Below, piece by piece: positions 16,667 to 26,330 of a DNA stretch of 43,125 bases. The notes under the pieces were generated by a model. That model was not told the origin of the DNA, did no database searches, and saw only the letters and a program-made list of their open reading frames with translations. This DNA is from an uncultured Lachnospiraceae bacterium (GTDB lineage: Bacteria; Bacillota; Clostridia; Lachnospirales; Lachnospiraceae): NCBI GenBank assembly GCA_949948715.1, contig CATLGW010000019.1, positions 1 through 43,125 of the forward strand, given 5' to 3'. The translations under genes and the position numbers were made by a program. Within the stretch, counting starts at the first letter, position 1; the number at the start of each line of letters is the position of its first letter.

Positions 16667-16695
16667 ATTGTAATACTGTGGCCGTCAAAAATCAA
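16667..16695 (-). promoter_or_regulatory. Promoter of the FMN riboswitch-ribU transcript
   Basis: Minus strand: -35 TTGATT (16690-16695), 17-bp spacer, -10 TACAAT (16667-16672). The -35 box lies inside the last codons of tex (stop at 16685), and the expected start is about 20 nt before the aptamer. Confidence 0.65.
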
Positions 16696-19087
16696 GAGTT
16701 TTTTTGATTTTCATGGTCAGGGCGATCCGCTTCTTGGGAACGTCCACGCTGATGACCTGGACGTCCACCACATCTCCCACGCTGACCGCCTCCAGAGGGT
16801 GCTTGATATATCTGTCGGTAATCTGAGAGATGTGCACCAGCCCGTCCTGATGAACGCCGATATCCACAAATGCGCCAAAGTCGATCACATTGCGCACCGT
16901 GCCCTTCAGCACCATACCGGGTTTCAAATCCTTCATGTCCAGCACGTCGCTGCGCAAAATCGGCTTGGGCATATCGTCCCTGGGATCTCTGGCGGGCTTC
17001 TCCAGCTCCCGCAGAATGTCCGTCAGAGTGATTTCCCCGATGCCCAGCTCCTCCGCCAGCTTTTTCTTATCCCTGACTTTCCGCTCCAGTCCGGATACGG
17101 CTCCTGATTCAATTGCAGGTGTTGTTTTATTCTCCTTCCCGGAGAGAGGTTTTGCCGGGCCGCTTCCGGACTCAACGGCAAAATCGCCTCCGCCCATGGC
17201 CGCCGCCAGGGCCCTTCCCATGGCGGTGTTCGTATTTTTCACCTGTATCCCCTGGGCCCGCCTGGGCGCTTTGGTCTGTGCCTTTTGGTCCGCCGGCCCC
17301 CCGGCCTTCCCTCCGGCAGTCTTCTTGGCAGCCGCCTTCCTCTGGGCCTCCTTCACGTCCTCCATGGTCAGCCCCAGCTTATCCAAGAGCATCCCCGCCG
17401 CCTCATAGGACTCCGGATGCACGCTGGTGGCGTCCAGAGGATTGTCCCCGTCCGGGATACGGAGGAAACCGGCGCACTGCTCAAAGGCTTTGGGTCCCAG
17501 CTTGGCCACCTTCAAGAGCTGCCGCCTGTCGGTAAACCGGCCGTTCTCCTCCCGATAGTCCACAATATTCTTGGCAATCCCTTTGCTGATGCCTGAGATA
17601 TAGGAGAGCAGGGAGGCGGAGGCGGTGTTTAAGTCCACTCCCACCTTGTTGACGCTGTCCTCCACCACGCCGTGGAGCGCCTCGCTGAGCTTCTTCTGGT
17701 TCATATCGTGCTGATACTGCCCCACGCCGATGGATTTGGGATCGATCTTCACAAGCTCCGCCAGAGGATCCTGCAGTCTGCGGGCGATGGAGGCGGCGCT
17801 TCTCTGACCCACGTCAAAATTGGGAAACTCCTCCGTGGCAAGCTTGCTGGCAGAGTACACGGAGGCTCCCGCCTCGCTGACAATCACATACTGCACCGGC
17901 CGGTCCAGCTCCTTTAACAGCTCCACAATGACCTGCTCGGACTCCCGGGAGGCGGTGCCGTTGCCCACGGAAATTAAATCCACCTGATATTTTTTGATCA
18001 GGCGCTTTAGCTCCGCCTTTGCCTCCGTCACCTTGTTCTGGGGCGCGGTGGGGTAGATCACTTTGGTGTCCAGCACCTTCCCCGTGGCGTCCACCACCGC
18101 CAGCTTACAGCCGGTACGGAAGGCGGGATCCCACCCCAGCACCACCTTGCCGGCGATGGGGGGCTGCAGAAGGAGCTGCTCTAAGTTCTTCCCGAACACG
18201 GCGATGGCGCCGTCCTCCGCCTTCTCCGTCAGCTCATTGCGGATTTCCCTTTCAATAGCAGGTGCTATCAAACGGTCGTAGCTGTCCTCGATCACTTCCT
18301 TCATCAGAGGCGTGGTGTAAGGGTTGTCCGAGGTCAGATTCTTTTTCTCAAGGTAGCGGATAATGCGCTCCACCGGCGCATTCACCTTCACGTTCAGCAC
18401 CTTCTCCGCCTCCCCCCGGTTCAGCGCCAGCACCCGGTGGCCGGCGATCTTCCGCACGGGCTCCTCAAACTGATAGTACATCTCGTACACGCTCTGGACC
18501 TTCTCGTCCTTGGCGGTGCTTACGACGGTACCCTCCTCCAGGGTGGCATTGCGGATATAGAGCCTGTAATCCGCCTCGTCGGAAATACTCTCCGCCAAAA
18601 TATCCTGAGCCCCCCTGACGGCCTCCGCGGCGTCGGCCACACCCTTCTCCTCCGATACATATTTGGCCGCTTCCTCCTCCACGGGAGAGACGGCTTCCTG
18701 CGCCCTGATATATTCCGCCAGCCCCAGGAGTCCCTTTTCCCTGGCCACGCTGGCTCTCGTCTTTCTCTTGGGACGATAGGGACGGTACAGATCCTCCACC
18801 ACCACCATGGTCTGGGCCGCCAGGAGCTTTTCCTTCAGCTCCTCCGTAAGCTGTCCCTGCTCCTCGATGCTTTTCAACACCTGTTCCTTCTTCTCCTCAA
18901 GGTTCCTCAGATAGGTGAGCCGCTCGTCCAGATTCCTGAGCTGCTCGTCGTTCAAGGAGCCGGTGGCCTCCTTTCGGTATCGGGAGATGAAGGGAATCGT
19001 ATTCCCCTCGTCGATCAGCTTTACGGCCGCCTCCACCTGCCATTTTTCCACCTGAAGTTCATCCCTGATTGCCTGTATAATGTCCAT
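16685..19087 (-). CDS. tex: Tex-family RNA-binding transcription accessory protein
   Basis: An 800-residue Tex/YhgF-like protein. The N-terminal helical domain (KWQVEAAVKLIDEGNTIPFI, ISRYRKEATGSL) is followed by a YqgF-like nuclease fold (GWDPAFRTGCKLAVVD), helix-hairpin-helix repeats (LLSYISGISKGIAKNIV) and a C-terminal S1 RNA-binding domain (about 725-797). A low-complexity Lys/Gly/Ala/Pro stretch of about 70 residues (about 595-665) is inserted before the final domain, making it longer than the usual 715-780. Tex binds RNA and influences transcription and RNA surveillance. Transcribed alone from 19172-19199. Confidence 0.93.
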   Translation of the reverse strand: MDIIQAIRDELQVEKWQVEAAVKLIDEGNTIPFISRYRKEATGSLNDEQLRNLDERLTYLRNLEEKKEQVLKSIEEQGQLTEELKEKLLAAQTMVVVEDLYRPYRPKRKTRASVAREKGLLGLAEYIRAQEAVSPVEEEAAKYVSEEKGVADAAEAVRGAQDILAESISDEADYRLYIRNATLEEGTVVSTAKDEKVQSVYEMYYQFEEPVRKIAGHRVLALNRGEAEKVLNVKVNAPVERIIRYLEKKNLTSDNPYTTPLMKEVIEDSYDRLIAPAIEREIRNELTEKAEDGAIAVFGKNLEQLLLQPPIAGKVVLGWDPAFRTGCKLAVVDATGKVLDTKVIYPTAPQNKVTEAKAELKRLIKKYQVDLISVGNGTASRESEQVIVELLKELDRPVQYVIVSEAGASVYSASKLATEEFPNFDVGQRSAASIARRLQDPLAELVKIDPKSIGVGQYQHDMNQKKLSEALHGVVEDSVNKVGVDLNTASASLLSYISGISKGIAKNIVDYREENGRFTDRRQLLKVAKLGPKAFEQCAGFLRIPDGDNPLDATSVHPESYEAAGMLLDKLGLTMEDVKEAQRKAAAKKTAGGKAGGPADQKAQTKAPRRAQGIQVKNTNTAMGRALAAAMGGGDFAVESGSGPAKPLSGKENKTTPAIESGAVSGLERKVRDKKKLAEELGIGEITLTDILRELEKPARDPRDDMPKPILRSDVLDMKDLKPGMVLKGTVRNVIDFGAFVDIGVHQDGLVHISQITDRYIKHPLEAVSVGDVVDVQVISVDVPKKRIALTMKIKKTLDF

Positions 19088-19115
19088 ATCCTACCGTGCC
19101 TTTCTAATATAAGTG

Positions 19116-19168
19116 TGTAAGAGCTTCTCCCCATACCGCCTTTGGGGGACGCTTTTGGAAGCTCTTAT
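19116..19168 (-). promoter_or_regulatory. Leader hairpin of tex
   Basis: TAAGAGCTTC and GAAGCTCTTA (10 bp, outer arms near 19116-19126 and 19158-19168), with an inner CCCC/GGGG pairing, form a hairpin just downstream of the tex -10 box. No U tract follows. It could stabilise the mRNA or be a regulatory site. Confidence 0.5.
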
Positions 19169-19171
19169 CAT

Positions 19172-19199
19172 ATTATACTGGATAAAACCGATTTTTCAA
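19172..19199 (-). promoter_or_regulatory. Promoter of tex
   Basis: Minus strand: -35 TTGAAA (19194-19199), 16-bp spacer, consensus -10 TATAAT (19172-19177), about 85 nt before the tex ATG. Confidence 0.7.
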
Positions 19200-19217
19200 G
19201 CCCGCGGAAAGATATAT

Positions 19218-19246
19218 TTGCCTAATCCTCCAAAAGATGGTAAAAT
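19218..19246 (+). promoter_or_regulatory. Promoter of the 19280-20277 gene pair
   Basis: Plus strand: -35 TTGCCT (19218-19223), 17-bp spacer, -10 TAAAAT (19241-19246). It is divergent from the tex promoter, 20 bp away, so one short region drives both. Confidence 0.62.
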
Positions 19247-19279
19247 ACATAAAAAGAACGCGCAAAGGAGCCATGCCTC

Positions 19280-19693
19280 ATGGAATACAGATCCTGCAAC
19301 AGTCCTGATCCCTACGGCAATGGGGTACAATTCAATAACACCCGCAATAATACTCCCGCAGGATTTGCCATCGCCTCTATGGTCTGCGGCATTCTTTCCA
19401 TTACCATGTGCTGTACGGGGTTTTTCTCCCTGTTCTTCGGGGCTCTGGGAATTTTGTTCGCCATCCTCACCAACAGAAAGGGAAAGGCCATGCCGGGCAT
19501 GAGCATCGCCGGCCTGTCCACCTCCATCGTGGGGATGCTGGTGGGCTTCTACTTTCTGGCGGCGGCTTTCATTCAGCTTCCGGCCATGCTGCAGGATCCC
19601 CAGTACCGCAGAGAGCTGGACGCCGTCTATGAACAGCAGTTCGGCATGGACTTTGACGAGTTTTGGGAATATTATTTACAAAATATGCAATAA
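19280..19693 (+). CDS. DUF4190-like small membrane protein
   Basis: A 137-residue protein. A polar Asn/Pro-rich N terminus is followed by two hydrophobic segments (GFAIASMVCGILSITM and FFSLFFGALGILFAIL), a basic loop NRKGKAMPG, a third segment (SIAGLSTSIVGMLVGFYFLA) and an acidic soluble tail. The ASMVCGILS start and GxxAGL repeats match DUF4190 proteins, whose function is unknown. Start ATG has AAAGGAG 9 nt upstream. The downstream SprA-like gene begins 15 nt after its stop. Confidence 0.78.
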   Translation: MEYRSCNSPDPYGNGVQFNNTRNNTPAGFAIASMVCGILSITMCCTGFFSLFFGALGILFAILTNRKGKAMPGMSIAGLSTSIVGMLVGFYFLAAAFIQLPAMLQDPQYRRELDAVYEQQFGMDFDEFWEYYLQNMQ

Positions 19694-19707
19694 AAGGAGG
19701 GCTCATT

Positions 19708-20277
19708 ATGTCAGCTTTCAGTCCCATCGGCGCCACATCTTATCCTTATTACAACAATTATAATCGGCCCTATGGTCCCGTGGAGGGAATTGCCCCCGTT
19801 CAGAGGATGCAGAGGGATATGTACGGCAACGCCGTCAAGGCTCCCCTGGAGGATTTCGCCCTGCCGGGCAGTGAGGATCCTGAGAAAGAGGCCCGCAGGA
19901 AGGCCGGTATAGAGGACCCTGCCGAAGAATGCCAGACCTGTAAGAACCGGAAATATAAGGACGGCTCCGACGAGATGGTGTCCTTCAAGAGTCCCACCCA
20001 CATCTCCCCTCAGAACGCGGCTGCGGCAGTGCGCTCCCACGAGCAGGAGCATGTGTCCAACGCCTATTCCAAGGCGGCAAGCGGCAACGGCAAGGTACTT
20101 CGGGCCTCCGTATCCATCCATATGGCCGTGTGTCCGGAGTGCGGCCGCTCCTATGTGTCCGGCGGCACCACCCACACCCAGATTAAGTATTACAATGAGG
20201 ACACTCCCTATCAGAAGGAGCTGAAATCCTCCGACCGGGCAAAATATGTGGGTATGAACCTGGATTATGCGGTATAG
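19708..20277 (+). CDS. SprA-like putative metalloprotease
   Basis: A 189-residue protein. A candidate zincin motif HExxH is seen as HEQEH at 111-115. Two Cys pairs, CQTC (75-78) and CPEC (142-145), flank it and could bind a structural zinc. The surrounding VRSHEQEHVSNA and the disordered N terminus resemble SprA-related putative metallopeptidases in many bacteria. A third zinc ligand is not obvious. I chose ATG 19708, with AAAGGAGGG 6 nt upstream, not the ATG 15 codons earlier that overlaps the previous gene. No signal peptide. Activity is inferred only from the motif. Confidence 0.75.
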   Translation: MSAFSPIGATSYPYYNNYNRPYGPVEGIAPVQRMQRDMYGNAVKAPLEDFALPGSEDPEKEARRKAGIEDPAEECQTCKNRKYKDGSDEMVSFKSPTHISPQNAAAAVRSHEQEHVSNAYSKAASGNGKVLRASVSIHMAVCPECGRSYVSGGTTHTQIKYYNEDTPYQKELKSSDRAKYVGMNLDYAV

Positions 20278-20300
20278 CGTGAGAAGAATTTCTAACGCCG

Positions 20301-20331
20301 AAGAAAGCCCAAAATACGGGCATTCTTTTGG
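20301..20331 (+). terminator. Rho-independent terminator after the SprA-like gene
   Basis: AAGAAAGCCC pairs with GGGCATTCTT around AAAATAC, followed by TTTGGTTT. The stem has one internal mismatch. It lies between the 20277 stop and the next ATG, so readthrough into the DUF975 gene is possible. Confidence 0.5.
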
Positions 20332-20361
20332 TTTGGGATAGACAAGAAAGGCAAATGCGAT

Positions 20362-21120
20362 ATGAGACAGTTCCAAAAAAGCTCCGATCTGAAGAATAAC
20401 GCCAAGGGATGTCTGGAAGGCCGGTGGGGTATCCCCGTTCTGGCCACCTTTGTGCTGTTTTTGTCCATGTTTGGAGGAGAAACGCTTTTCGCGGCTCTGC
20501 TGCCCTCCCGGCTGTTCATGGCACCGTCCTCCGGGGATGCAGTGGGAAACGCCCTTCTGTACGGCATCTTTTCCCTGCTGTTTACATTTCTGTTCGCCGC
20601 CCTCTCCATCTTGCTTCAGACGGGCATTTATTACCTCTATCTGAATATGATCTGCGGGCAGCGTTACGCGGTATCCGATATGTTCATAGCCTTCCGCCAG
20701 GATTTCGGCAAGGCCGCAGCCGTGGCGTCGGTCCAGGCTCTGGTGCAGCTCTTATGTTCACTGCCGGCCGATATATGCAATTACTTCTTTCTCATAACCG
20801 GAGAATATGTCTGGATCGTGTTTATGCTCCTTGCCTTAGCCGGCGGACTCCTGGTCGGCGTGCCCCTGCTTTTGACCCTTCGGATCACCCCGCTGGTTCT
20901 GCTGGATTTTCCCCAGTACAGCGTCGGAGAGATTCTTCGGCACAGCTTCCGGATTATGAAAGGAAACAGGGGCCGGCTGTTCTATATAGAACTCAGCTTC
21001 CTGCCCCTGTTTCTGTTATGCGCTTTCACCTTGGGTATCGCCTACCTCTGGCTGATTCCCTATATGCAGATGACCATCACGCTTTTCTATCTGGATCTGA
21101 TGAACCCCAGAGAGGCATAG
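20362..21120 (+). CDS. DUF975 family membrane protein
   Basis: A 252-residue polytopic membrane protein with about five hydrophobic segments. The N terminus (SSDLKNNAKGCLEGRWGIPVLAT) is the classic DUF975 start, and SFRIMKGNRGRLFYIELSFLPLFLL is the family's C-terminal signature. Function is unknown. Start ATG has AAAGG 10 nt upstream. The gene converges on prfB, whose stop lies 10 nt beyond its own. Confidence 0.88.
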   Translation: MRQFQKSSDLKNNAKGCLEGRWGIPVLATFVLFLSMFGGETLFAALLPSRLFMAPSSGDAVGNALLYGIFSLLFTFLFAALSILLQTGIYYLYLNMICGQRYAVSDMFIAFRQDFGKAAAVASVQALVQLLCSLPADICNYFFLITGEYVWIVFMLLALAGGLLVGVPLLLTLRITPLVLLDFPQYSVGEILRHSFRIMKGNRGRLFYIELSFLPLFLLCAFTLGIAYLWLIPYMQMTITLFYLDLMNPREA

Positions 21121-21130
21121 CGCTTCCCTG

Positions 21131-22247
21131 TTATTCCTTTCCGGGCGCACTGATCCACTTCAGATACCCGTTGATCAGAGGGTCCAGCCCCCCGTCCAGC
21201 ACCGCGTCCACATTTCCCGTCTCCACCTCCGTGCGGTGGTCCTTCACCATGGTGTAGGGCTGCAGCACATAGGAGCGTATCTGATTCCCCCAGGCTATAT
21301 CCTTGATCTCCCCCCGGATGTCCGAGAGCTTCTCCACATTGGCCTCCTGCTTCAGGAGAAACAGCTTTGCTTTCAGCATCTGCATGGCCTTATCCTTATT
21401 CTGGAACTGGCTCCGCTCGTTCTGGCACTGCACCACCGTACCCGTGGGAATATGGGTGATGCGAACCGCCGAGGAGGTCTTGTTGATATGCTGTCCGCCC
21501 GCGCCGCTGCTTCGGTAGGTGTCGATGCGCAGATCCTTTTCGTCGATCTCCACATCCAGATCCTCCTTGATATCCGGCATCACGTCCAGGGAGACGAAGG
21601 AGGTCTGCCGCTTTCCCTGGGCATTAAAGGGAGAAATCCGCACCAACCGGTGCACCCCCCGCTCGGATTTCAGATAGCCGTAGGCATTCATACCGTCTAT
21701 CTGAAAGGTCACGGACTTGATACCCGCCTCGTCCCCGTCCAGATAGTCCAGCACCTCAACGGAAAATCCCTTCCGCTCCGCCCAGCGGGTGTACATACGG
21801 TAGAGCATATTGCACCAGTCACAGCTCTCCGTGCCTCCCGCTCCCGCGTTCAGGCGCAGAATGGCGTTGTTCCTGTCGTACTCTCCGGAAAGGAGAGTGC
21901 CGATCCGCAATTCCTCCAAATCCGCGGTAAAGCTGTCCAGCTCGCCGCGAATTTCCGCCGCCATGGACTCGTCCTCCTCCTCATTTCCCATCTCAATGAG
22001 AGTCAGAATGTCCTCATACTGACCGGAGAGCCTGTCGATGCGCTCCACGGTGTCCTTCAGGTTCTTCAGCTCCTTCATCTTCTGGTTGGAGCTGTCCGGA
22101 TCGTCCCAAAATCCCGGGGCTTCCATCTCCCGCTCCAATTCCTCCACCCGCTTCTCCTTGTCAGCCAGGTTAAAGTGAATCCCTCACTTCCGCTAATGGA
22201 GTTTCATAAGACAAAAGCTCTGTCTTCATTTGATCTAATGCAACCAA
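21131..22247 (-). CDS. prfB: Peptide chain release factor 2, expressed by programmed +1 frameshift
   Basis: RF2 recognises UGA and UAA stop codons. The main frame carries the SPF tripeptide (VRISPFNAQ) and the GGQ motif (SGAGGQHINKTSS). Frame 0 starts at TTG 22247 (GAGGG about 8 nt upstream), encodes VALDQMKTELLSYETPLAEV and meets TAA at 22172-22170 as codon 26. The site is CTT TAA C. Skipping one base at 22172 joins AAC CTG GCT and continues in the RF2 frame, giving about 371 residues, the normal length. A Shine-Dalgarno-like GAGGG lies 5 nt before CTT. The in-frame stop is UAA, not the more usual UGA. It follows secA, a common Firmicute order. Confidence 0.92.
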
Positions 22248-22320
22248 TAACGTCACCCTCTTTCTATATTCTAATGATTACTATGACAGGAGTCCTGTTT
22301 TCTATAATCTATGCGTCTCT

Positions 22321-24888
22321 CTATGCTTTCCTGCCGCAGCACTGCTTGTATTTCTTGCCGCTTCCGCAGGGGCAGGGATCGTTGGGATAAACCTTGGCAT
22401 TCTCCCGCTTCATCGGGCCCTTGGGAACGGAGTCGTCCTTGTTGGTGCCGGTGACCTTGGCCACCTGCTCTCTCTCCGCCTTCTGCTCCACCTTCACATG
22501 GAACAGAAGCCGCACCGTCTCCTCCTTGATATTCTGAGTCATATCGTCAAACATTTCATAACCGCTCATCTTGTACTCCACCACGGGATCCCGCTGGCCG
22601 TAGGCCTGCAGCCCGATGCCCTGGCGAAGCTGATCCATATCGTCGATATGGTCCATCCACTTGCGGTCGATCACCTTTAAGAGCACCACCCGCTCCAGCT
22701 CTCTGATCTGCTCCGGATCGGGGAATTCCGCCTCCTTGCTCTCGTAGAGCTTTACGGCCTCCTCCTTGAGCTGCTGCTTTAAGCTGTTCTTCTTCGGCTT
22801 CTCCACCCGGTCCGCGCTCAAAGGCTGCAGCGGTATGGTGGGGAGCAAAAGGGAGTTGAGCTCACCGAAATCCCAGTCCGCCACATCGGAGTCCTCGTTG
22901 ATGCTGATATCCACGCAGTTCTCAGTGATGTCGGTGATCATCTTATAGATATAATCCCGCATACTCTCGCCGTTTAACACCTTCCGGCGCTCCTCATAGA
23001 TGATTTCGCGCTGCTCGCTCATCACTCTGTCGTACTCCAAGAGATTTTTGCGGATACCGAAGTTGTTGTTCTCTATCTTCTTCTGGGCGGACTCGATGGA
23101 ATTGGTCAGCGCCTTGTGCTCGATCTCCTGTCCCTCCGGAATCCCCAGGGCATTGAATATCCCGATCAGACGCTCGGAGCCGAAGAGCCTCATCAGATCA
23201 TCCTGCAGGGAAATGTAGAACTTGGACTCTCCGGGGTCTCCCTGACGTCCGGAACGCCCTCTGAGCTGATTGTCGATACGCCGGGACTCATGCCGCTCCG
23301 TGCCGATAATCTTCAGTCCCCCCGCGGCTCTGGCCTCCTCGTCCAGCTTGATATCCGTGCCTCGGCCCGCCATGTTGGTGGCGATGGTCACCGCCCCGTG
23401 GACACCTGCGTCGGCAACAATCTCCGCCTCCATCTCGTGGAATTTGGCGTTTAAGACCTTGTGCTGGATGCCTCTCCTGGTCAGCATCTTGCTCAGCTCC
23501 TCGCTGGCCTCGATGGTGATGGTGCCCACCAACACCGGCTGTCCCTTGGCGTGGGCCTCCTCCACCGCGTCCACGATGGCCTTAAGCTTCTCCCCTCGGG
23601 TCTTATACACCGCATCCTGGAGATCCTGGCGCGCCACAGGCATATTGGTGGGAATCTCCACCACGTCCATACCGTAGATCTCCCGGAACTCATTCTCCTC
23701 CGTGAGGGCCGTACCGGTCATACCGCACTTCTTGTCAAACAGATTGAAAAAATTCTGGAAGGTGATGGAAGCCAAAGTCTTACTCTCCCGCTTCACCTTC
23801 ACATGCTCCTTGGCCTCGATGGCTTGATGCAGACCGTCGGAATACCGCCGCCCCGGCATGATACGCCCGGTAAACTCGTCCACGATCAGCACCTGATCGT
23901 CCTTCACCACATAATCCTGATCCCGAAACATCAGATTATGCGCCCGCAGGGCCAGAATAATATTGTGCTGAATCTCCAGATTCTCGGGATCCGCATAGTT
24001 CTCTATGTGGAAGAATTTCTCCACCTTCTCCATGCCGGCAGCGGTGAGATTTACCACCTTGTCCTTCTCGTTGACGATGAAATCTCCCGTCTCCTCCTGG
24101 ACGATGCCCATGATGGCATCCATCTTGCTCAGCTCCTGCATATCGTCGCCGCGCTTCATCTGACGGGCCAGCAGGTCGCACATCTCATAGAGGGCGGTGG
24201 ACTTGCCGCTCTGGCCGGATATAATCAAGGGGGTCCTGGCCTCGTCGATCAGCACCGAGTCCACCTCGTCGATAATGCAGTAATGAAGTCCCCGCAGCAC
24301 GAGCTGCTCCTTATATATGACCATGTTGTCCCGCAGATAGTCGAACCCGAGCTCATTGTTGGTCACATATGTAATGTCGCAGCGGTAAGCCTCCTGCCTC
24401 TCCTCGGAGGTCATGCCGTTCAACACCACACCTACGCTAAGCCCCAGAAATCTGTGTACCTGTCCCATCCACTCCGCGTCACGCTTGGCCAGATAGTCAT
24501 TGACCGTCACCACCTGAACGCCCTTTCCCTCCAGGGCGTTCAGATACGCGGGAAGGGTTGACACCAAGGTCTTTCCCTCGCCGGTACGCATCTCCGCGAT
24601 GCGCCCCTGATGTAGGATGATGCCGCCGATAAGCTGCACCCGATAGTGCTCCATGCCCAGAGCCCGCTTTGCCGCCTCCCGAACCGTGGCATAGGCCTCC
24701 GGAAGCAGATCGTCCAGAGTCTCGCCCTCCTCCAGACGCTTTTTGTACTCTCCCGTCTTCGCCCTCAACTCCTCGTCCGACAGTGCCTGCATGGAAGGCC
24801 GCAACTCCTCTATCTTGTCCACCAGCGGCATAATACGCTTCAGCTCTCTCGAGCTGTGCGTACCAAATATTTTATCAATTACTTTCAT
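22321..24888 (-). CDS. secA: Protein translocase ATPase SecA
   Basis: An 855-residue motor of the Sec export pathway. Walker [28 protein letters not shown] and the helicase motif [10 protein letters not shown] are present, and the C-terminal zinc finger [13 protein letters not shown] closes the protein. I chose ATG 24888 (MKVIDKIFG) with AAAGG 9 nt upstream; the longest frame starts 14 codons earlier. prfB begins about 74 nt after its stop on the same strand. Confidence 0.97.
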   Translation of the reverse strand: MKVIDKIFGTHSSRELKRIMPLVDKIEELRPSMQALSDEELRAKTGEYKKRLEEGETLDDLLPEAYATVREAAKRALGMEHYRVQLIGGIILHQGRIAEMRTGEGKTLVSTLPAYLNALEGKGVQVVTVNDYLAKRDAEWMGQVHRFLGLSVGVVLNGMTSEERQEAYRCDITYVTNNELGFDYLRDNMVIYKEQLVLRGLHYCIIDEVDSVLIDEARTPLIISGQSGKSTALYEMCDLLARQMKRGDDMQELSKMDAIMGIVQEETGDFIVNEKDKVVNLTAAGMEKVEKFFHIENYADPENLEIQHNIILALRAHNLMFRDQDYVVKDDQVLIVDEFTGRIMPGRRYSDGLHQAIEAKEHVKVKRESKTLASITFQNFFNLFDKKCGMTGTALTEENEFREIYGMDVVEIPTNMPVARQDLQDAVYKTRGEKLKAIVDAVEEAHAKGQPVLVGTITIEASEELSKMLTRRGIQHKVLNAKFHEMEAEIVADAGVHGAVTIATNMAGRGTDIKLDEEARAAGGLKIIGTERHESRRIDNQLRGRSGRQGDPGESKFYISLQDDLMRLFGSERLIGIFNALGIPEGQEIEHKALTNSIESAQKKIENNNFGIRKNLLEYDRVMSEQREIIYEERRKVLNGESMRDYIYKMITDITENCVDISINEDSDVADWDFGELNSLLLPTIPLQPLSADRVEKPKKNSLKQQLKEEAVKLYESKEAEFPDPEQIRELERVVLLKVIDRKWMDHIDDMDQLRQGIGLQAYGQRDPVVEYKMSGYEMFDDMTQNIKEETVRLLFHVKVEQKAEREQVAKVTGTNKDDSVPKGPMKRENAKVYPNDPCPCGSGKKYKQCCGRKA

Positions 24889-24956
24889 ACACAAATACCT
24901 TTCTGCGGCCTGCAAACTTAAAAGCTTCAAAGCAAAACACAGGCACTTTAAAGCAT

Positions 24957-24985
24957 ATTGTAACAGATTTTGCCTGATTATTCAA
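24957..24985 (-). promoter_or_regulatory. Promoter of secA-prfB
   Basis: Minus strand: -35 TTGAAT (24980-24985), 17-bp spacer, -10 TACAAT (24957-24962) preceded by TG one base away (extended -10). Further upstream, ATGTTAT/ATAACAT (25021-25039) forms a 7-bp inverted repeat in the divergent space before the HD-GYP gene. Confidence 0.7.
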
Positions 24986-25139
24986 CACTTGCATCCCCAC
25001 AAGTCATTAATAAATTGTAAATGTTATGTTAAATAACATACGATTTTATAAAACAGTTCCTTTGTCCGCTTTCTTTTTCTGACAATTTATGATATGATGA
25101 GATTGTAGCTTTAACAATTATAGTGGGTTTTTTAAATAT

Positions 25140-26237
25140 ATGAAAAAAGTATCCGTACTGCAATTAGTTCCCGGCATGACTGTCGCGGAGAGTGTTTTAA
25201 GCTACGATCATCAGCTCATTCTCTCCAAGGGAACTATATTGACTGACAAGTTGATAACCAAACTCCATCTGTACGGCGTTCTTGCCATCAATGTGGAAGA
25301 GGCAAGGTCGGCCATGCCCGTCTTTCCGGACGCCCCCGAGGCGCTCACCGTTCCCGCAGAGCCCTCCTATTCCCAGCGCATCAAAAATTCCCGTTCCTTC
25401 CAGCTCTTCAAACAGGAATATGAGCTGAATGTGGAGTCCTTCAAGGGTATGATCAACAATATGGTGGAGCGCAATCTGAAGCTGGATGTGGACGCTCTGC
25501 TTCGAAACGCATTGGACATCATTGCCTCCGGCAGAGGGCAGATCGGCATTCTGGATATGCTGCAGAATATGCGGGATTATGACGATTCCACCTTCACCCA
25601 CTGTCTGAACGTGGCCCTGATCTCCAATCTGTTCGCCACCTGGCTCAAATGGAGTCAGGCCGAGATTGAGATGGCTACCGTCTGCGGGCTTCTGCATGAC
25701 ATCGGCAAGCTTCTGGTTCCCTACAATATCATCTCCAAGCCCGGCAAGCTCTCGGTGGAGGAATACGCCCAGATCAAAAAGCATCCCATCTCCGGCTACC
25801 AGCTCCTGCTAGAGCAGGATGTGCACGATCATGTGCGCTACAGCGCCCTGATGCACCATGAGCGCTGCGACGGCACCGGCTATCCCATGCGCCTGGTGGG
25901 AAAGCAGATCGACCGATATGCCTGCATCGTGGCCATCGCCGACGTGTACGACGCCATGACGGCCTCCCGGGTATACCGCGGACCCATGTGCCCCTTCCGG
26001 GTCATTGAAATCTTTGAGGCCGAGGGCTTTCAGAAATACAATGTGGAGTTCCTGCTGGTCTTCCTCGAAAATGTGGTTAACTCCTATCTTCAAAACCGCT
26101 GCCGTCTGAGCGACAGCAGGGAGGGCACCATCATTTATGTCAACAGAAGCAAGCTTTCCAGGCCCACGGTGAAAATCGGCGACGAGTACGTCAACATCGG
26201 CGACCACGAAAATCTGACCATCTCGGAGCTTTTGTAG
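25140..26237 (+). CDS. HD-GYP domain protein (probable c-di-GMP phosphodiesterase)
   Basis: A 365-residue cytosolic protein. An N-terminal region (about 1-55) resembles the small domain often before HD-GYP (VLQLVPGMTVAESVLSYD). The HD-GYP core follows, with His154, HD at 186-187 (LLHDIGK), HH at 239-240 and the GYP region as GTGYP (245-249), so metal ligands appear intact. Such proteins hydrolyse cyclic di-GMP. No receiver or sensor domain is fused. Its promoter is not clear; a TATGAT -10 candidate at about 25092 lacks a good -35. It diverges from secA. Confidence 0.87.
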   Translation: MKKVSVLQLVPGMTVAESVLSYDHQLILSKGTILTDKLITKLHLYGVLAINVEEARSAMPVFPDAPEALTVPAEPSYSQRIKNSRSFQLFKQEYELNVESFKGMINNMVERNLKLDVDALLRNALDIIASGRGQIGILDMLQNMRDYDDSTFTHCLNVALISNLFATWLKWSQAEIEMATVCGLLHDIGKLLVPYNIISKPGKLSVEEYAQIKKHPISGYQLLLEQDVHDHVRYSALMHHERCDGTGYPMRLVGKQIDRYACIVAIADVYDAMTASRVYRGPMCPFRVIEIFEAEGFQKYNVEFLLVFLENVVNSYLQNRCRLSDSREGTIIYVNRSKLSRPTVKIGDEYVNIGDHENLTISELL

Positions 26238-26330
26238 CTCTCCCCCGGACAGGGCGCACCTCTGAGGGCAAAGCCGCCCCGTCAGGGCAACCCGGGCTGC
26301 AAAACCTCCGTAACTGTAAAGGAGTACACC

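Noticed and set aside
21236..22390. 384-codon plus-strand frame
   Set aside because: Antisense to prfB and the end of secA, with the Leu/His/Gly-rich content typical of shadow frames.
23461..24561. 366-codon plus-strand frame
   Set aside because: Entirely antisense to secA; no start signal and no recognisable domain.
25066..25097. Promoter for the HD-GYP gene (TATGAT near 25092)
   Set aside because: No acceptable -35 at 16-18 bp; too weak to list as a feature.
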